DNA from: Thiohalomonas sp041685045
GTDB taxonomy: Bacteria > Pseudomonadota > Gammaproteobacteria > Thiohalomonadales > Thiohalomonadaceae
Direction: 5' to 3'
NCBI GenBank assembly: GCA_041685045.1
Contig: JAWLGP010000001.1
Coordinates: forward strand, 1 to 64,000
DNA length: 64,000 nucleotides
Part shown: in pieces, positions 38,283 to 48,143 of the stretch
Numbering within the stretch: position 1 is the stretch's first letter
Layout of the letters: each line of letters opens with the position of its first letter
Notes under the pieces: model-generated
Databases searched by the model: none
What the model was told of the DNA's origin: nothing
Seen by the model: the letters and a program-made list of their open reading frames with translations, nothing else
Position numbers and translations under genes: made by a program

Positions 38283-40916
38283 TCAGGTAACTGGCGGTGC
38301 CTGCGGCAGCGTTACGGTAAAGGTAGCCCCTTCCCCGGGGGCGCTCGCGACGCCGATGGTGCCGCCCAGCTCGGTGATGATGCTCTGGACGATGGACAGA
38401 CCCAGCCCTGTGCCCTGACCCGGCGGCTTGGTGGTGAAAAAGGGGTCGAAGATGCGCCCCTGAATCGCCTCGGGGATACCCTCTCCGGTGTCGCGGACCT
38501 CCACCGCTACGGCGCCGTCCGTCACATAGGCTCGAAGGCTCACCCGCTTCTCTTCTCTCCCCTGCACCGCATCGCGGGCGTTGAGCAGCAGGTTCAGGAA
38601 TACCTGCTGGAGCTGGCCGGCCTGGCCGGAGACCCGCGGCAGGGATTCGGGCAGCTCCTCGGTGAAGGTGATCTGGCGGGCACGAAACTCGGGGGCAAGC
38701 AAGTCGACGGTACGCGCCAGCACCGCACCGAGGTCGATCACGGTGAGTCCCTCTACGGAGGGGCGGGCGAAGGTGAGCATGTTCTTGAGCAGGTCGCGGA
38801 TGCGCTTCAGCTCCTGGTCGGCGCGGTCGAGCGGGTACTGCAGTTCGGGGTCCTGCACGTGGCGGCGGGCGAAGCCGACGTAGTTCATCACCCCCATCAA
38901 CGGGTTGTTCAGCTCGTGGGCGACGCCGGCGGCGAGGGTCCCGAGGGCTGCGAGCTTTTCGGACTGAATAATCTGCGCCTGGCTGACCCGCAGCTTCTCC
39001 AGGGTCTCGGTCAGCTGTTCATTGGCTTGGCGCAGCGCCTCGCCGGCGAGCTTGCGCTCGGTGACATCGCGGGCCGCAGCGAACACCCCCGCCACCGCCC
39101 CTTGCTCGTCGCGGTAAACGCTCGCGTTGTACAGAACGTCGGTCTGCCCGCCCTCACGGTGGCAAATGGTCAGGGGGTAGTCGGTCACGAACCCCATCTC
39201 GAAGACACGTCGATAGCCTTCGCGCGCCTTCTCCGGCTCGGTGAAGTAGTCGGCGAAGTCGGTGCCGATGAGCCGTTCGCGGGAGACCCCGGTGGCCCTG
39301 ATGGTGGCCTCGTTCACATCGGTTATCCTGCCCTCGGCGTCGATGGCCACGAGGGGGTCGAGGCTCGCTTCGATGAGGCTGCGGGTGTAGGCGGAGGTTT
39401 CGGCAAGCCGGGTTTGCAGCTCCTTGAGTTCGGTGATGTCGTTGCGTACCGAAAGCCAGACTTCGCCATAGACCGGATGGGTGAAGATGGACGCCGAAAC
39501 CGAACACCAGAAGAGGCTGCCGTCCTTCTTGACGCTTCTGATTTCACCTTGGCAGTGACCCTCGCGGGCCACGGTCCCCGGCATCGGCGAAGCCTCCAAC
39601 GCGAGCACCGCCTCGGGCTTTCCGATCAACTCACCGCGGTTGTAGCCGAACATGCGCTCGGCACCGGGGTTGGCGTAGATGATGGCGGCGTCTTCGGCGT
39701 TGATAAGGAAGACCGCTTCGACCATCTGCTCCAGCATCCTGGATTGCAGGCGGACCTCCTCCTCCAGGGTGGTCCTGGTACTGATGCGCAGATGCCGGTA
39801 GCGCTCGGGCAGTACGGGTTCGTTGGCGCCGAACGCTTCGACAATCTCGAATGCGCCGTCGCGCAGGCAGCGGGCCAGATAGGTGTTGACGCGGGCATGG
39901 TGCGTGGCGGGATCCATGCGCACGCTGCCCTGCGGACCGGAGACTTCGACCTCTGCCAGCGTATCGACCAGCGCCTCCGCATCGAGGCTGCCGGCCCGGT
40001 TGGCCGCTGCGGCGAAGGCCTTGACGCACAGGTAGCAGCCCTCGCCGAAATTGGTGAGGATGCCGTTGCCCTGGGGCCAGATACCGTCAACGCCCGGCCA
40101 CGCGGCCAACCTTGCCAGATAGCCGCGGTTCTCCGGCGTATCGACGCTCATGAAATAGGTGTTGCAGGAAAATAAATCTTCGCGCACCGCCGCAGGCAGC
40201 CGGCTGGCCATCACCTCGTCGTAGTGCCCCATGACCACCGCCATGCGCGCCTTCAAGCCGCGCTCGGTGAAGCGGGTCAGCAGATGCAGCTGATCGTCGC
40301 CCGCAAAATAGGGAACGAAGACGTCGGGCGCGGCCGCCTCGACCCGGGCGAGCACGGCCTCGATCGCGTCGGCCGACACGCCGATGGGCTGGTACTCCTC
40401 GCCGACGACTTCGCCACCGGCAGCGACCAGGGCACGCTTTGCCGCGTCTATCGAGCCGCGCGGCCACTCGTAGTTGTTGCCGGCGAAAAACATGCGGGGG
40501 CCGAACCTGGCGCGCATGTAGGGAACCATGCGGTCGATCTGCTGGTTGGGCAGCGCGGCGAAGTGAAAGAAGTAGCGGCTGAGGATGCTCCCCTCGTAGA
40601 AGGAGAAATTCAGATAAGGGATCCGCTTCGGCTCGGCGACTCGGTAGGCGACGGCGATGCGCGAGTTCGATAGCAGGTTACCGATGATGGCGGTGCAGCG
40701 GTGCTCATGCACGAGACGGTTGGCCGCAACCACCGCGCTCTCCGGCAGGCTGCCATCGTCTTCGATCACCAGCTCCAGCGGCCGGCCCAGCACGCCGCCG
40801 GCATCGTTCACCTCCTTGCAGGCGATTTGTCCGGCCCGGCTGATTTCGGCGCCGTAGATCCCCACCAGGCCCGTCAGCGGCGGCATCAGGCCCAGCTTCG
40901 CGGCGCTGTCGCTCAT
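38283..40916 (-). CDS. Soluble fusion: AmiC-type binding protein, PAS-PAS and histidine kinase
   Basis: A protein of 877 residues from the ATG at 40916 (GAAGGGCG upstream). Residues 1-375 are a periplasmic-binding-protein fold of the AmiC/UrtA amide-urea type (GLMPPLTGLVGIYGAEISRAGQIACKEVNDAGGVLG and FVPYFAGDDQLHLLTRFTERG). There is no signal peptide or transmembrane helix, so the binding domain is cytoplasmic, as in AmiC. Two PAS domains follow (MVEAVFLINAEDAAIIYANP; SLIEASLDPLVAIDAEG), then HisKA with LGTLAAGVAHELNNPLMGVM and an ATPase (VFLNLLLNARDAV, DTGEGIP, GTGLGLSIVQSII). It probably senses a small ligand directly and signals by phosphorylation. Confidence 0.88.
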   Translation of the reverse strand: MSDSAAKLGLMPPLTGLVGIYGAEISRAGQIACKEVNDAGGVLGRPLELVIEDDGSLPESAVVAANRLVHEHRCTAIIGNLLSNSRIAVAYRVAEPKRIPYLNFSFYEGSILSRYFFHFAALPNQQIDRMVPYMRARFGPRMFFAGNNYEWPRGSIDAAKRALVAAGGEVVGEEYQPIGVSADAIEAVLARVEAAAPDVFVPYFAGDDQLHLLTRFTERGLKARMAVVMGHYDEVMASRLPAAVREDLFSCNTYFMSVDTPENRGYLARLAAWPGVDGIWPQGNGILTNFGEGCYLCVKAFAAAANRAGSLDAEALVDTLAEVEVSGPQGSVRMDPATHHARVNTYLARCLRDGAFEIVEAFGANEPVLPERYRHLRISTRTTLEEEVRLQSRMLEQMVEAVFLINAEDAAIIYANPGAERMFGYNRGELIGKPEAVLALEASPMPGTVAREGHCQGEIRSVKKDGSLFWCSVSASIFTHPVYGEVWLSVRNDITELKELQTRLAETSAYTRSLIEASLDPLVAIDAEGRITDVNEATIRATGVSRERLIGTDFADYFTEPEKAREGYRRVFEMGFVTDYPLTICHREGGQTDVLYNASVYRDEQGAVAGVFAAARDVTERKLAGEALRQANEQLTETLEKLRVSQAQIIQSEKLAALGTLAAGVAHELNNPLMGVMNYVGFARRHVQDPELQYPLDRADQELKRIRDLLKNMLTFARPSVEGLTVIDLGAVLARTVDLLAPEFRARQITFTEELPESLPRVSGQAGQLQQVFLNLLLNARDAVQGREEKRVSLRAYVTDGAVAVEVRDTGEGIPEAIQGRIFDPFFTTKPPGQGTGLGLSIVQSIITELGGTIGVASAPGEGATFTVTLPQAPPVT

Positions 40917-41247
40917 CGTTCGCCCTTCTCTATCCAAAACCCTCAGGCTCCTTAAAGCCTATAGCTGAAAGAGCAACTGCGCTGAGAAGATGCTTTCGCT
41001 GCGATACCGCCTGAGCACTTGCCCTCTCGAATGTCCCGCTTTCAGCCAAAGAACGGACATCTTCGCGGAAGGTTTGACTGGCCCGGCGGGTAGAGAGAAG
41101 ACCGTGTCTAAAATCGGCCATGAACAGCCATGCGAGGGGACGTAAAGTTCGACCATCACACGCGCCTGCGTCCGCAAGCCGGCTTGCCCCACCAACGGAG
41201 AGTTATACTTTTTAGCCAATATCGCAGGAACGAAGTCCCTCAGCGCG

Positions 41248-43541
41248 ATGCCCCAACCCACTGACCCTCCCGAATCGATGCCGGAGCGCAGCCGGGAGCC
41301 AGCGGTCACCGAACGCCGGCCAAGCATCCCTCCTGCCTTGCTCGCTCGGCTACTGCCGCAGGCGATCGGCCTCCGCCTCATTCTGCTTATCGTCTCGGCA
41401 TTGGTGCCGCTGCTGCTGGTCCTCGGTTGGGCATACCGGGACAGCTATCAGTCCCGCTTTGAAGAGGTCCTTCAGACCGAATTGGGAGTGGCGCGGGGGG
41501 TGGCCGCGACGTTCCGCGCCTTCGTCGATGACGTGCGACGCAGTAATCACCTTGCCGGCGAGGCGATTCTCACTTTTGAGCAATATTCCGGCGCCAAGGC
41601 AACCCGCGTGTTGAAGCAAGCGGCGGAGCAATACCGCACCGTGCACACCCGGCTCTGGCTAACCCCGGACGGCACTGTGCGTGCCTCGAGCCTGACCGGA
41701 CTCGTTGGCGAGAATCTGTCGAGCAGAGACTTCTTCCAGGCCATTGTCAAAGGCGCGTCTTGGGCGATCGGCAATCTGATGGAAACCGGCATCGTGACAC
41801 GCGTGCCGCTTTTCTCCATTGCCACCGCAATACGCGACGAACACACCGGCACACTGCGTGGGGTGGTAGTGGCCGGTGTGACCACAGGTGAGTTGGGTCC
41901 ACTGCTGATGGCACAGCGAAGGCCGGGCGGACCGGAGATCGTGCTGTTCGACCGCCAGGGCGTACTGGTTTATCAAAATCCGGTCGTCCCACTGACCTGG
42001 GAAGCGCGCACGCGCTGGCGCGACAGTGACACATTGTTGCGCCTTACGCTGGAGGCGGGTTATGCCCACACCGGGGTGGGCCAATTGCCCTTGGTGGAGC
42101 AGCCGTCATTAATTGCCAGGGTCCCTATCAGCGGGCTCGGCTGGGTTGCCGGGGCCGGGCAGCTGCGCGAAGCAGCGCTCGCCCCTATCCGCCGGGAATT
42201 GCGGCGGGACGCGGGGATTGCCCTGCTGGTAAGCGCTCTTGCCTTGCTGCTCGCCTACGTGCTCGCGCGCAGTATTGCCGCCCCCCTGCACCGGCTGGAG
42301 CGGGAGACGGCCGTGCTCGGTGCGGGTGGAGCAGCCGCCCGCGCCGATCCGGTGGCACCCGCCGAAGTACAGCGCGTGCGCCATGCAGTTGAGAGAATGG
42401 CCACCGAGCTTAGCGGGAGAGAGCAGGCGCTACGAAAGGCGGTTGAGGCGCTGGATAAACGCACACGGGAGTTGGACGCCGTCCTCTCCTCGGTGCAGGA
42501 CTACGTGTACATCTTCGACCCGGGGGGGCCGCTTCGTCTTTGCCAATCAAGAAACTGCTCGATCTCTGGGGGCTGCCTGCGGAACAGGCTCTCGGCAAGA
42601 CCATGCGGGAGCTAGAGTACCCGGAGGAGACCGAAAGCATACTGTCCGGTGGCGTGCAGCAGGTCTTGCGCGACGGGGAGATTGTCGTCAACGAGACCCA
42701 TTACACGAGTCCAACCGGCGTCCACGGTGCCTTCGAGAACATCCTCTCCCCCATGCGCGGGCCGGACGGCGAAGTTGCCTTCGTAGTCGGCTCCACTCGC
42801 GACATTACCCAGCGTCATGAAACCGAGCAGGCGCTGCGCCGGGCCAACGCAGAGCTGCAGCGGTTCGCCTATGTCGCCTCCCATGACCTGAAGGCCCCTC
42901 TGCGGGCGGTGCACGGACTCTCCAGCTGGATCGAGGAAGAGGTCGCCGGCCATCTCTCGGAAGAGGGCCGTGAGCGGCTGGAACTGCTGCGGGAACGGGT
43001 CCGGCTGATGGACGACCTGATCAACGGCATGCTCGACTATGCCCGCGCAGGCACGCGGGTCGGCGAGCTGGAGGAGGTGAGTGTGGCCGATCTGATTACC
43101 GAAGTCGTCAAAGCCCACGGGCTCCCCGAAGGCTTTCGCGTTTCGCTTGCCGAGAATCTCCCCCACCTGCGCACCGATCGCCTCCATCTTCGCCAGGTAT
43201 TCGCCAATCTGATCGGCAACGCCATCGAACACCACGACCGCGCCGATGGTCACGTTTGGATCTCGGTGCGCGACCGCGGTGCGTTCCATGAGTTCTCGGT
43301 TGCGGACGATGGCCCGGGCATTCCCCCCGAATATCGGGGACGCCTTTTCGAGATGTTCCAGCGAGGCCCGGACAGGAAGGCGGGTACCGGCGTCGGTTTG
43401 GCGGTGGTTCGGCGTATCGTCGAGCGTGTCGGCGGACAAGTGTGGCTGGACTCCTCGCCCGGCCAAGGCGCAACCTTCCGGTTCACCTGGCCGAAGCGGC
43501 TACGGCCGGACTTGGGCGTGGAGGAATCCTCATCCGTCTGA
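41248..43541 (+). pseudogene. Sensor histidine kinase (dCACHE-HAMP-PAS-HK) with frameshifts
   Basis: The first part (41248-42530) encodes a membrane helix (LRLILLIVSALVPLLLVLGW), a dCACHE-like sensor domain, a second helix (DAGIALLVSALALLLAYVLA), HAMP and the start of a PAS domain (SVQDYVYIFDPGG). At a run of seven G residues near 42527 the frame is lost; a few codons later (FVFAN) it shifts again into the frame that runs KKLLDLWGLPAEQALGK to the stop at 43541. That part carries the H box FAYVASHDLKAPLRAV and a full ATPase (QVFANLIGNAIEHH, DDGPGIPPEYRG, GTGVGLAVVRRIVE). Everything else is well conserved, so it is either recently inactivated or mis-sequenced. Confidence 0.8.
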
Positions 43542-43618
43542 AGTCGTTCCAAGGCGCGGCGGTGGCCCGGAGCCCTCAGAACCTGCTGCCGGGAAAAGCG
43601 TTTCTATCGCCATCCCGT

Positions 43619-43755
43619 AACTGCTCGCCCGGGTACGCTCTCGATGTCGGCGCGACACAAGGCATCGTCTTCCCCGCGCAGGCGGGGATCCATTGACCGT
43701 TCCCTGGATTCCCGCCTGCGCGGGAATGACGGAGGGGGCGAGTAGTTACTCGCCA
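43619..43755 (+). repeat. MITE-like dispersed element (copy 2)
   Basis: Reverse-complement partner of 11660-11832. It includes ACTGCTCGCCCGGGTACGC at the left, the palindrome CCCCGCGCAGGCGGGG, CCATTGACCGTTCCCTGG, and the ATTCCCGC-CTGC-GCGGGAAT palindrome followed by GACGGAGGGGGCGAGTAGTTAC. No protein is encoded. Confidence 0.6.
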
Positions 43756-44029
43756 TCATCACATTTCGTTGCCGCCGGTCGAATGGCCTCCCAGCCGGAT
43801 CTCTCCTTCAAGCACGCACAAGATGGCCGTGGGGGGCGCCTCGACGGTACAGTGTCGTTCCAGCGGCAATGTGGTGGAGCGGGGCGGCATTGCGGAGCGG
43901 CAACGGCTACTTCAAGGAGCGCGGCGCCCCTGGTGGACGATGAGACCCTCAAGGGCCGCAATGCCCAGCAGGTGTATCAGGAGATGGAGTGGGAGTAACT
44001 CTGTCTCTAGCGGGCATAAGGAGCACGCG
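43756..44029. other. Gap with a possible C-terminal gene remnant
   Basis: The only protein-like segment is LVDDETLKGRNAQQVYQEMEWE, read from 43930 to a stop at 43998. It has the look of a genuine C-terminus but has no start or upstream part in frame. The remainder shows no gene. The ABC operon promoter probably lies in the last 60 bp. Confidence 0.35.
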
Positions 44030-44722
44030 ATGAAATTGGTGAAGGCCGAAGGGCTGCACAAGAGTTACCGCGCCGGCGACGTGGAGGTGCCGGCGATCCG
44101 CGGCATCGATTTTTCCATCGAGCCGGGGGCGCTGGTTGCGTTTGTCGGCCCCTCCGGCAGCGGCAAGAGCACACTGCTCAACCTGATCGGCTGCCTGGAC
44201 AAGCCGGACGGCGGCCGACTTTCGGTACTCGATACCGACGTGGCCGCCCTCGACCGCCGCGCGGCGGCCGATTTTCGCGGCGCTCACATCGGTTTCATCT
44301 TCCAGGACTTCAACCTGCTCCCGGTGCTTTCGGCGGCGGAGAACGTCGAGTACCCGCTGCTGATGGTACAGGCGTGGCCGCCCGAGAAGCGCCGTGCGCG
44401 GGTGGCCGAACTGCTCGAAGCGGTGGGCCTCGCGGATCAGGCGGGAAAACGCCCGGACCAGCTCTCCGGCGGCCAGAAGCAGCGCGTGGCCGTGGCACGG
44501 GCGCTGGCGACGCAGCCGAAGCTGGTGCTCGCCGACGAGCCGACCGCCAATCTGGACCACGATACCGCCTTTCGCATCATCGCCCTCATGAAGAAGATGC
44601 GCGACGAATTCGGCACCACCTTCATCTTCTCCACCCATGACCCCAAGATCGTGGGCGAGGCCGAGGTGGTCTACTCGCTGGAGGACGGGCGCTTGATCGA
44701 CCAGGGGGGGACCGTCCGATGA
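44030..44722 (+). CDS. ABC transporter ATP-binding protein, LolD/MacB type
   Basis: An ATPase of 230 residues. It has Walker A GPSGSGKST near 38, Q-loop FIFQDFNLLPVLSAAENV, signature LSGGQKQRVAVARALA near 139, Walker B LVLADEPTANLD and switch FSTHDP. The ATG at 44030 follows AAGGAG at 9 bp; the open frame further upstream is not coding. It overlaps the permease gene by 4 bp (ATGA). Together with the LolA-like and outer-membrane genes behind it, it forms a four-gene unit for lipid or lipoprotein-like export. Confidence 0.92.
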   Translation: MKLVKAEGLHKSYRAGDVEVPAIRGIDFSIEPGALVAFVGPSGSGKSTLLNLIGCLDKPDGGRLSVLDTDVAALDRRAAADFRGAHIGFIFQDFNLLPVLSAAENVEYPLLMVQAWPPEKRRARVAELLEAVGLADQAGKRPDQLSGGQKQRVAVARALATQPKLVLADEPTANLDHDTAFRIIALMKKMRDEFGTTFIFSTHDPKIVGEAEVVYSLEDGRLIDQGGTVR

Positions 44723-45963
44723 GCCGTGTCATCAAACTCGCCGCGCGCAACCTCGCCCGCTACGGGCGGCGCACCCTGCTGACCTCCGGGCTCATCGTGC
44801 TCGGCATCGTGGCGGTGCTGCTGTTCATCGCCGTCTCCGGCGCCTTCAAGGGGGCGGTCATCGGCCAGATCACCGATTCCATGCTCGGGCACCTGCAGGT
44901 GCACCGCAAGGGCTATGTCGCCTCCATCGACAACCTGCCGCTCAACCTCAACATGACGCCCGTCCAGGTGACCAAAGTGGGGCAGGTGCTGGACGGCATG
45001 GACGAGGTGGTGGCCTGGTCGCCGCGGGTGAAGTTCGGCGCCATGCTCAGCAACTTCACCGAGACCACCAGCATCCGCCTCAATGGCGTGATCCCGGAAC
45101 GCGAGGCGATCGCGATGCCGGGGTTGGCCGAACGCATCGTGCAGGGCGGTGTGGCCAACGGGCTGGTGGAACGCGGCAAGCTGCTGATCCCGGAGCTGCT
45201 GGCCCGCGGCATGAAGGTCAACGTCGGCGACACCGTGGTGCTGGTGGCCACCAATCTGGACGGCTCGGTCAACGGCATGACCTTCGAGATACAGGGGGTG
45301 CTCGCCTCGGCCACCGGTCCCGGCGGACGCGACGGTTACCTGCACATGGAGGACGCACGCGCGCTGCTGCGCATGGAGGCGCCGGAGGTGAGCGAGGTCG
45401 CGGTGCGCCTGAGCGGTCTCGGTGCACTGGAGAAGGCGCAGGCGAAACTGCAGCGGGCGCTCTCGGAGATGCGCAACCCCGAGGGTGAGGCGGCGCTGGA
45501 GGTGCACACCTGGGAAGCGTTGTCGCCCTTCGCCAACATCGCGCGCATGATCGACCTGCTCGATCTCTTCATCCGCGTCATGCTGGTCGGGATCGTGCTG
45601 ATCGCGGTGATGAACGTGATGATGATGGCAGTCTACGAGCGCATCCGCGAGATCGGCACCATCGCCGCCATCGGCACGCCGCCGGGGCGGATCCTGGCGC
45701 TGTTTCTCTCCGAGGGGCTGCTGCTCGGCCTGGTCGGCACCCTGGTGGGCAGCGCCTTGAGTCTGGCGGCGGTCTTCGCCCTGAACCTCTCGCCGGTGAC
45801 CGTCGCCTTCGGCCGCGAACAGATCGTACTGGCCCCGTCCCTCGCCGCAGGCGACGTGCTGCTGGTCGGCGGCATCGTGCTTGCCGTGGCGGCCATTGCG
45901 AGCCTGCAACCGGCCTGGAAGGCGGCACGCATGGACCCGATCACCGCGCTGCGCCATGTCTAG
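44719..45963 (+). CDS. ABC transporter permease, FtsX/LolC-E type
   Basis: A protein of 414 residues with the typical plan: one N-terminal helix (RYGRRTLLTSGLIVLGIVAVLLFI), a long periplasmic domain (about 50-280) and three C-terminal helices starting with VMLVGIVLIAVMNVMMMAVYERIREIGTIAAIGTPPGRILALFLSEGLLLG. The EIGTIAAIGTP motif is the contact with the ATPase. It is translationally coupled to the ATPase gene. The LolA-like gene begins 54 bp after its stop. Confidence 0.88.
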   Translation: MSRVIKLAARNLARYGRRTLLTSGLIVLGIVAVLLFIAVSGAFKGAVIGQITDSMLGHLQVHRKGYVASIDNLPLNLNMTPVQVTKVGQVLDGMDEVVAWSPRVKFGAMLSNFTETTSIRLNGVIPEREAIAMPGLAERIVQGGVANGLVERGKLLIPELLARGMKVNVGDTVVLVATNLDGSVNGMTFEIQGVLASATGPGGRDGYLHMEDARALLRMEAPEVSEVAVRLSGLGALEKAQAKLQRALSEMRNPEGEAALEVHTWEALSPFANIARMIDLLDLFIRVMLVGIVLIAVMNVMMMAVYERIREIGTIAAIGTPPGRILALFLSEGLLLGLVGTLVGSALSLAAVFALNLSPVTVAFGREQIVLAPSLAAGDVLLVGGIVLAVAAIASLQPAWKAARMDPITALRHV

Positions 45964-46016
45964 GGAACAGGGACGAGGGAACGGCCCGTTGAACTATCGA
46001 ACAGGGGGTAACCCGA

Positions 46017-46760
46017 ATGAAATGTAGATTTGGAGAGGGATTTGCCGTTCTGGTGATGGCTCTGACGATGGCGGCATCCGCCCATGCCATCGAGGCCGAC
46101 GAGCTGTTGCGCCAGGTCGATCGCAATCTCGCGCCCCAGTCCTACGCGATGTACCGCAAGCTCATCAACATCGAGCCGGACGGCCGGCGCAAGGAGTATG
46201 TGCTGTTCACGGCCAAGAAGGGGCGCGACAGGATGATTGCGCTGTTCCTCGATCCGCCGAGCGAGAAGGGCCGGGCCACGCTGCGCCTGGGCGACAACAT
46301 GTGGCTCTACATACCGGGTGTCGGCAAGCCCATCCGCATCACCAGCCTGCAATCAGTGGTCGGTGGCGTGTTCAACAACGCCGACATCATGAATCTCGAC
46401 TACAGCGTCGAATATGAGGCCGAGGCGCTCACCGAGGAGCCCGATGCCTATCGGCTCGAACTCAAGGCGCGCACCGGTGCGGTCGCCTATGACCGGCTGG
46501 TCATGCGCGTGGACCGCGAAGCCTTGGTGCCCACCGAGATCGAGGCCTACGCGGCAAGCGGCCTGCTCATCAAGACCCTCCACTTCAGCGACATGAAGGA
46601 CTTCGGCGATGGCATCAACCGCCCCGCGGTGATGGAGACCGACAGCCCGCTCTACAGGGGGTACAAGTCGGTGATGATCTACGGCAGTATCGAGCCGCGC
46701 GAGTTTCCGGACGAGGTGTTCACCCTCGACTACCTGCCGCGTGCCGGTGAGTTGCGGTAG
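46017..46760 (+). CDS. LolA-like outer-membrane lipoprotein-sorting protein
   Basis: A protein of 247 residues. It has a signal peptide (FGEGFAVLVMALTMAASAHA), then the LolA/LolB-fold domain used by the 'outer membrane lipoprotein-sorting' family: DRNLAPQSYAMYRKLINIEPDGRRKEYVLFTAKKGRDRMIALFLDPPSEKGRATLRLGDNMWLYIPG and SQLQSVVGGVFNNADIMNLDYSVEYEAEALTEEP. It should carry a hydrophobic ligand across the periplasm between the ABC exporter and the outer membrane. The next gene overlaps its 3' end in another frame. Confidence 0.85.
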   Translation: MKCRFGEGFAVLVMALTMAASAHAIEADELLRQVDRNLAPQSYAMYRKLINIEPDGRRKEYVLFTAKKGRDRMIALFLDPPSEKGRATLRLGDNMWLYIPGVGKPIRITSLQSVVGGVFNNADIMNLDYSVEYEAEALTEEPDAYRLELKARTGAVAYDRLVMRVDREALVPTEIEAYAASGLLIKTLHFSDMKDFGDGINRPAVMETDSPLYRGYKSVMIYGSIEPREFPDEVFTLDYLPRAGELR

Positions 46761-46767
46761 CGTCGCC

Positions 46768-48057
46768 ATGTGTGACGGCCGATGGTTCGCCCCATGGCTG
46801 CTCGCCTTTATGACAGGTGCCTTCGCGCAGGAGGACTACAGCTTCGACGTCGAGCAATTCCAGAAGAAATCCTTCGAGTGGAGCGGCTACGTCGAAGCGC
46901 GCCCCGAGCGCGCCTGGCTCGACCGTGACTCGGCATTGGCGCAACTCAACTTCTTCGACCAGACCACGACCTCCACGCTTGACCGAGCCGCCGGCGCGCT
47001 GGAACTCTCGGCCCTCTACCGCCGCGGCATGGCGACCGTGCAAGGGACCGTTCACAGCAGCGGCACCAGCGGCGACCAGGGCTCGCAGGGCGAGACGCGG
47101 CTGTACGAGGGCTATCTCACACTCCAGCCCGCCACCGGTGCCCGCCTGGAGGCGGGCAAGCGCGCCCTGCGCTGGGGCAAGAGCTATGCGTTCAACCCGC
47201 TGGGATTCGTCGAGCGGCCGAAGGATCCCAACGACCCCGAGCTCTCACGCGAAGGTTTTGTGATGCTGGGCGGCAACTTCATCCGCAGTTTTGAGGGGCC
47301 TCTGACAACACTCTCGCTGACACCGCTCCTGGTTCCCACCGGCGGCGATCTCAATGAGGAGTTTGGAGAGGCCGGCCACCTCAACCCCGCGGCCAAGCTC
47401 ACGCTGCTCTACCGCGACACCGATATCGACTTTCTGATCCTGGGCGAGGGAGCGCGCAGCCTGCGCTACGGCGTCGATTTCTCGCGCAATCTCACCACCA
47501 ACTTCGAACTCCATGGCGAGTGGGCACATGTCACCGACGCCGCCAAACCCGTCCTGCTCGCGGACGGCAACCAGACCATCGAGACAGCCGATACCACCAG
47601 CCATCTCCTCGGCCTGCGCTATCTCACCGAACGCGACACCACCTGGATCGCCGAGTACTACCACAACGGCGCCGGTTACACGGAAGGGCAGATGCGTGAC
47701 TATTTCACCTTCGTGCACGACGCCTATGATGCCGCCCAGGCGGGCGACACCGCGCCCATCCAGCGTGCCACTGCCTTGGCGGACCGCTATGCCCGCGCCA
47801 ACCCCATGCGCAACTACCTCTACCTGCGGGTGAGCCGGAAGGAGCCGTTCGACATCCTCTACTTCAATACCGCCCTCACGCTCATCCAGAACCTCGACGA
47901 CGGCAGCCGTTCGCTTTCACCCGAGCTGTCCTACACCGGGATCACCAATTTGGAGCTGCGCCTGCGCGCGGTCTTCCTCGCCGGCAACCGCCTGACCGAC
48001 TTTGGCGAGAAGCAAAATGACCGCCGTCTCGAACTGCGGGCGCGGTATTACTTCTGA
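46768..48057 (+). CDS. Outer-membrane beta-barrel-like protein
   Basis: A protein of 429 residues from the ATG at 46768, with a short signal peptide (WFAPWLLAFMTGAFAQ). The rest alternates polar and aromatic residues as in a porin-like barrel (FEWSGYVEARPERAWLDRDSALAQLNFFDQ, YSVGW-like strands, LELRLRAVFLAGNRLTDFGEKQNDRRLELRARYYF). The final residues end in phenylalanine (RARYYF), the classical Bam-recognition terminus. Being the last gene of the ABC/LolA-like operon, it may be the outer-membrane exit or substrate. The family name is uncertain. Confidence 0.7.
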   Translation: MCDGRWFAPWLLAFMTGAFAQEDYSFDVEQFQKKSFEWSGYVEARPERAWLDRDSALAQLNFFDQTTTSTLDRAAGALELSALYRRGMATVQGTVHSSGTSGDQGSQGETRLYEGYLTLQPATGARLEAGKRALRWGKSYAFNPLGFVERPKDPNDPELSREGFVMLGGNFIRSFEGPLTTLSLTPLLVPTGGDLNEEFGEAGHLNPAAKLTLLYRDTDIDFLILGEGARSLRYGVDFSRNLTTNFELHGEWAHVTDAAKPVLLADGNQTIETADTTSHLLGLRYLTERDTTWIAEYYHNGAGYTEGQMRDYFTFVHDAYDAAQAGDTAPIQRATALADRYARANPMRNYLYLRVSRKEPFDILYFNTALTLIQNLDDGSRSLSPELSYTGITNLELRLRAVFLAGNRLTDFGEKQNDRRLELRARYYF

Positions 48058-48143
48058 GCGGAATATAGCCTTTGAACGGCGCCGTGGAGCGGAATGAACT
48101 CAGCGAAATCCTTCCACTCCGGCACCGTTTTCAGCTCGACGAT

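Noticed and set aside
43769..44029. N-terminal extension of the ABC ATPase frame
   Set aside because: The ATPase domain starts at 44030 behind a good ribosome-binding site; upstream codons have no protein-like character.
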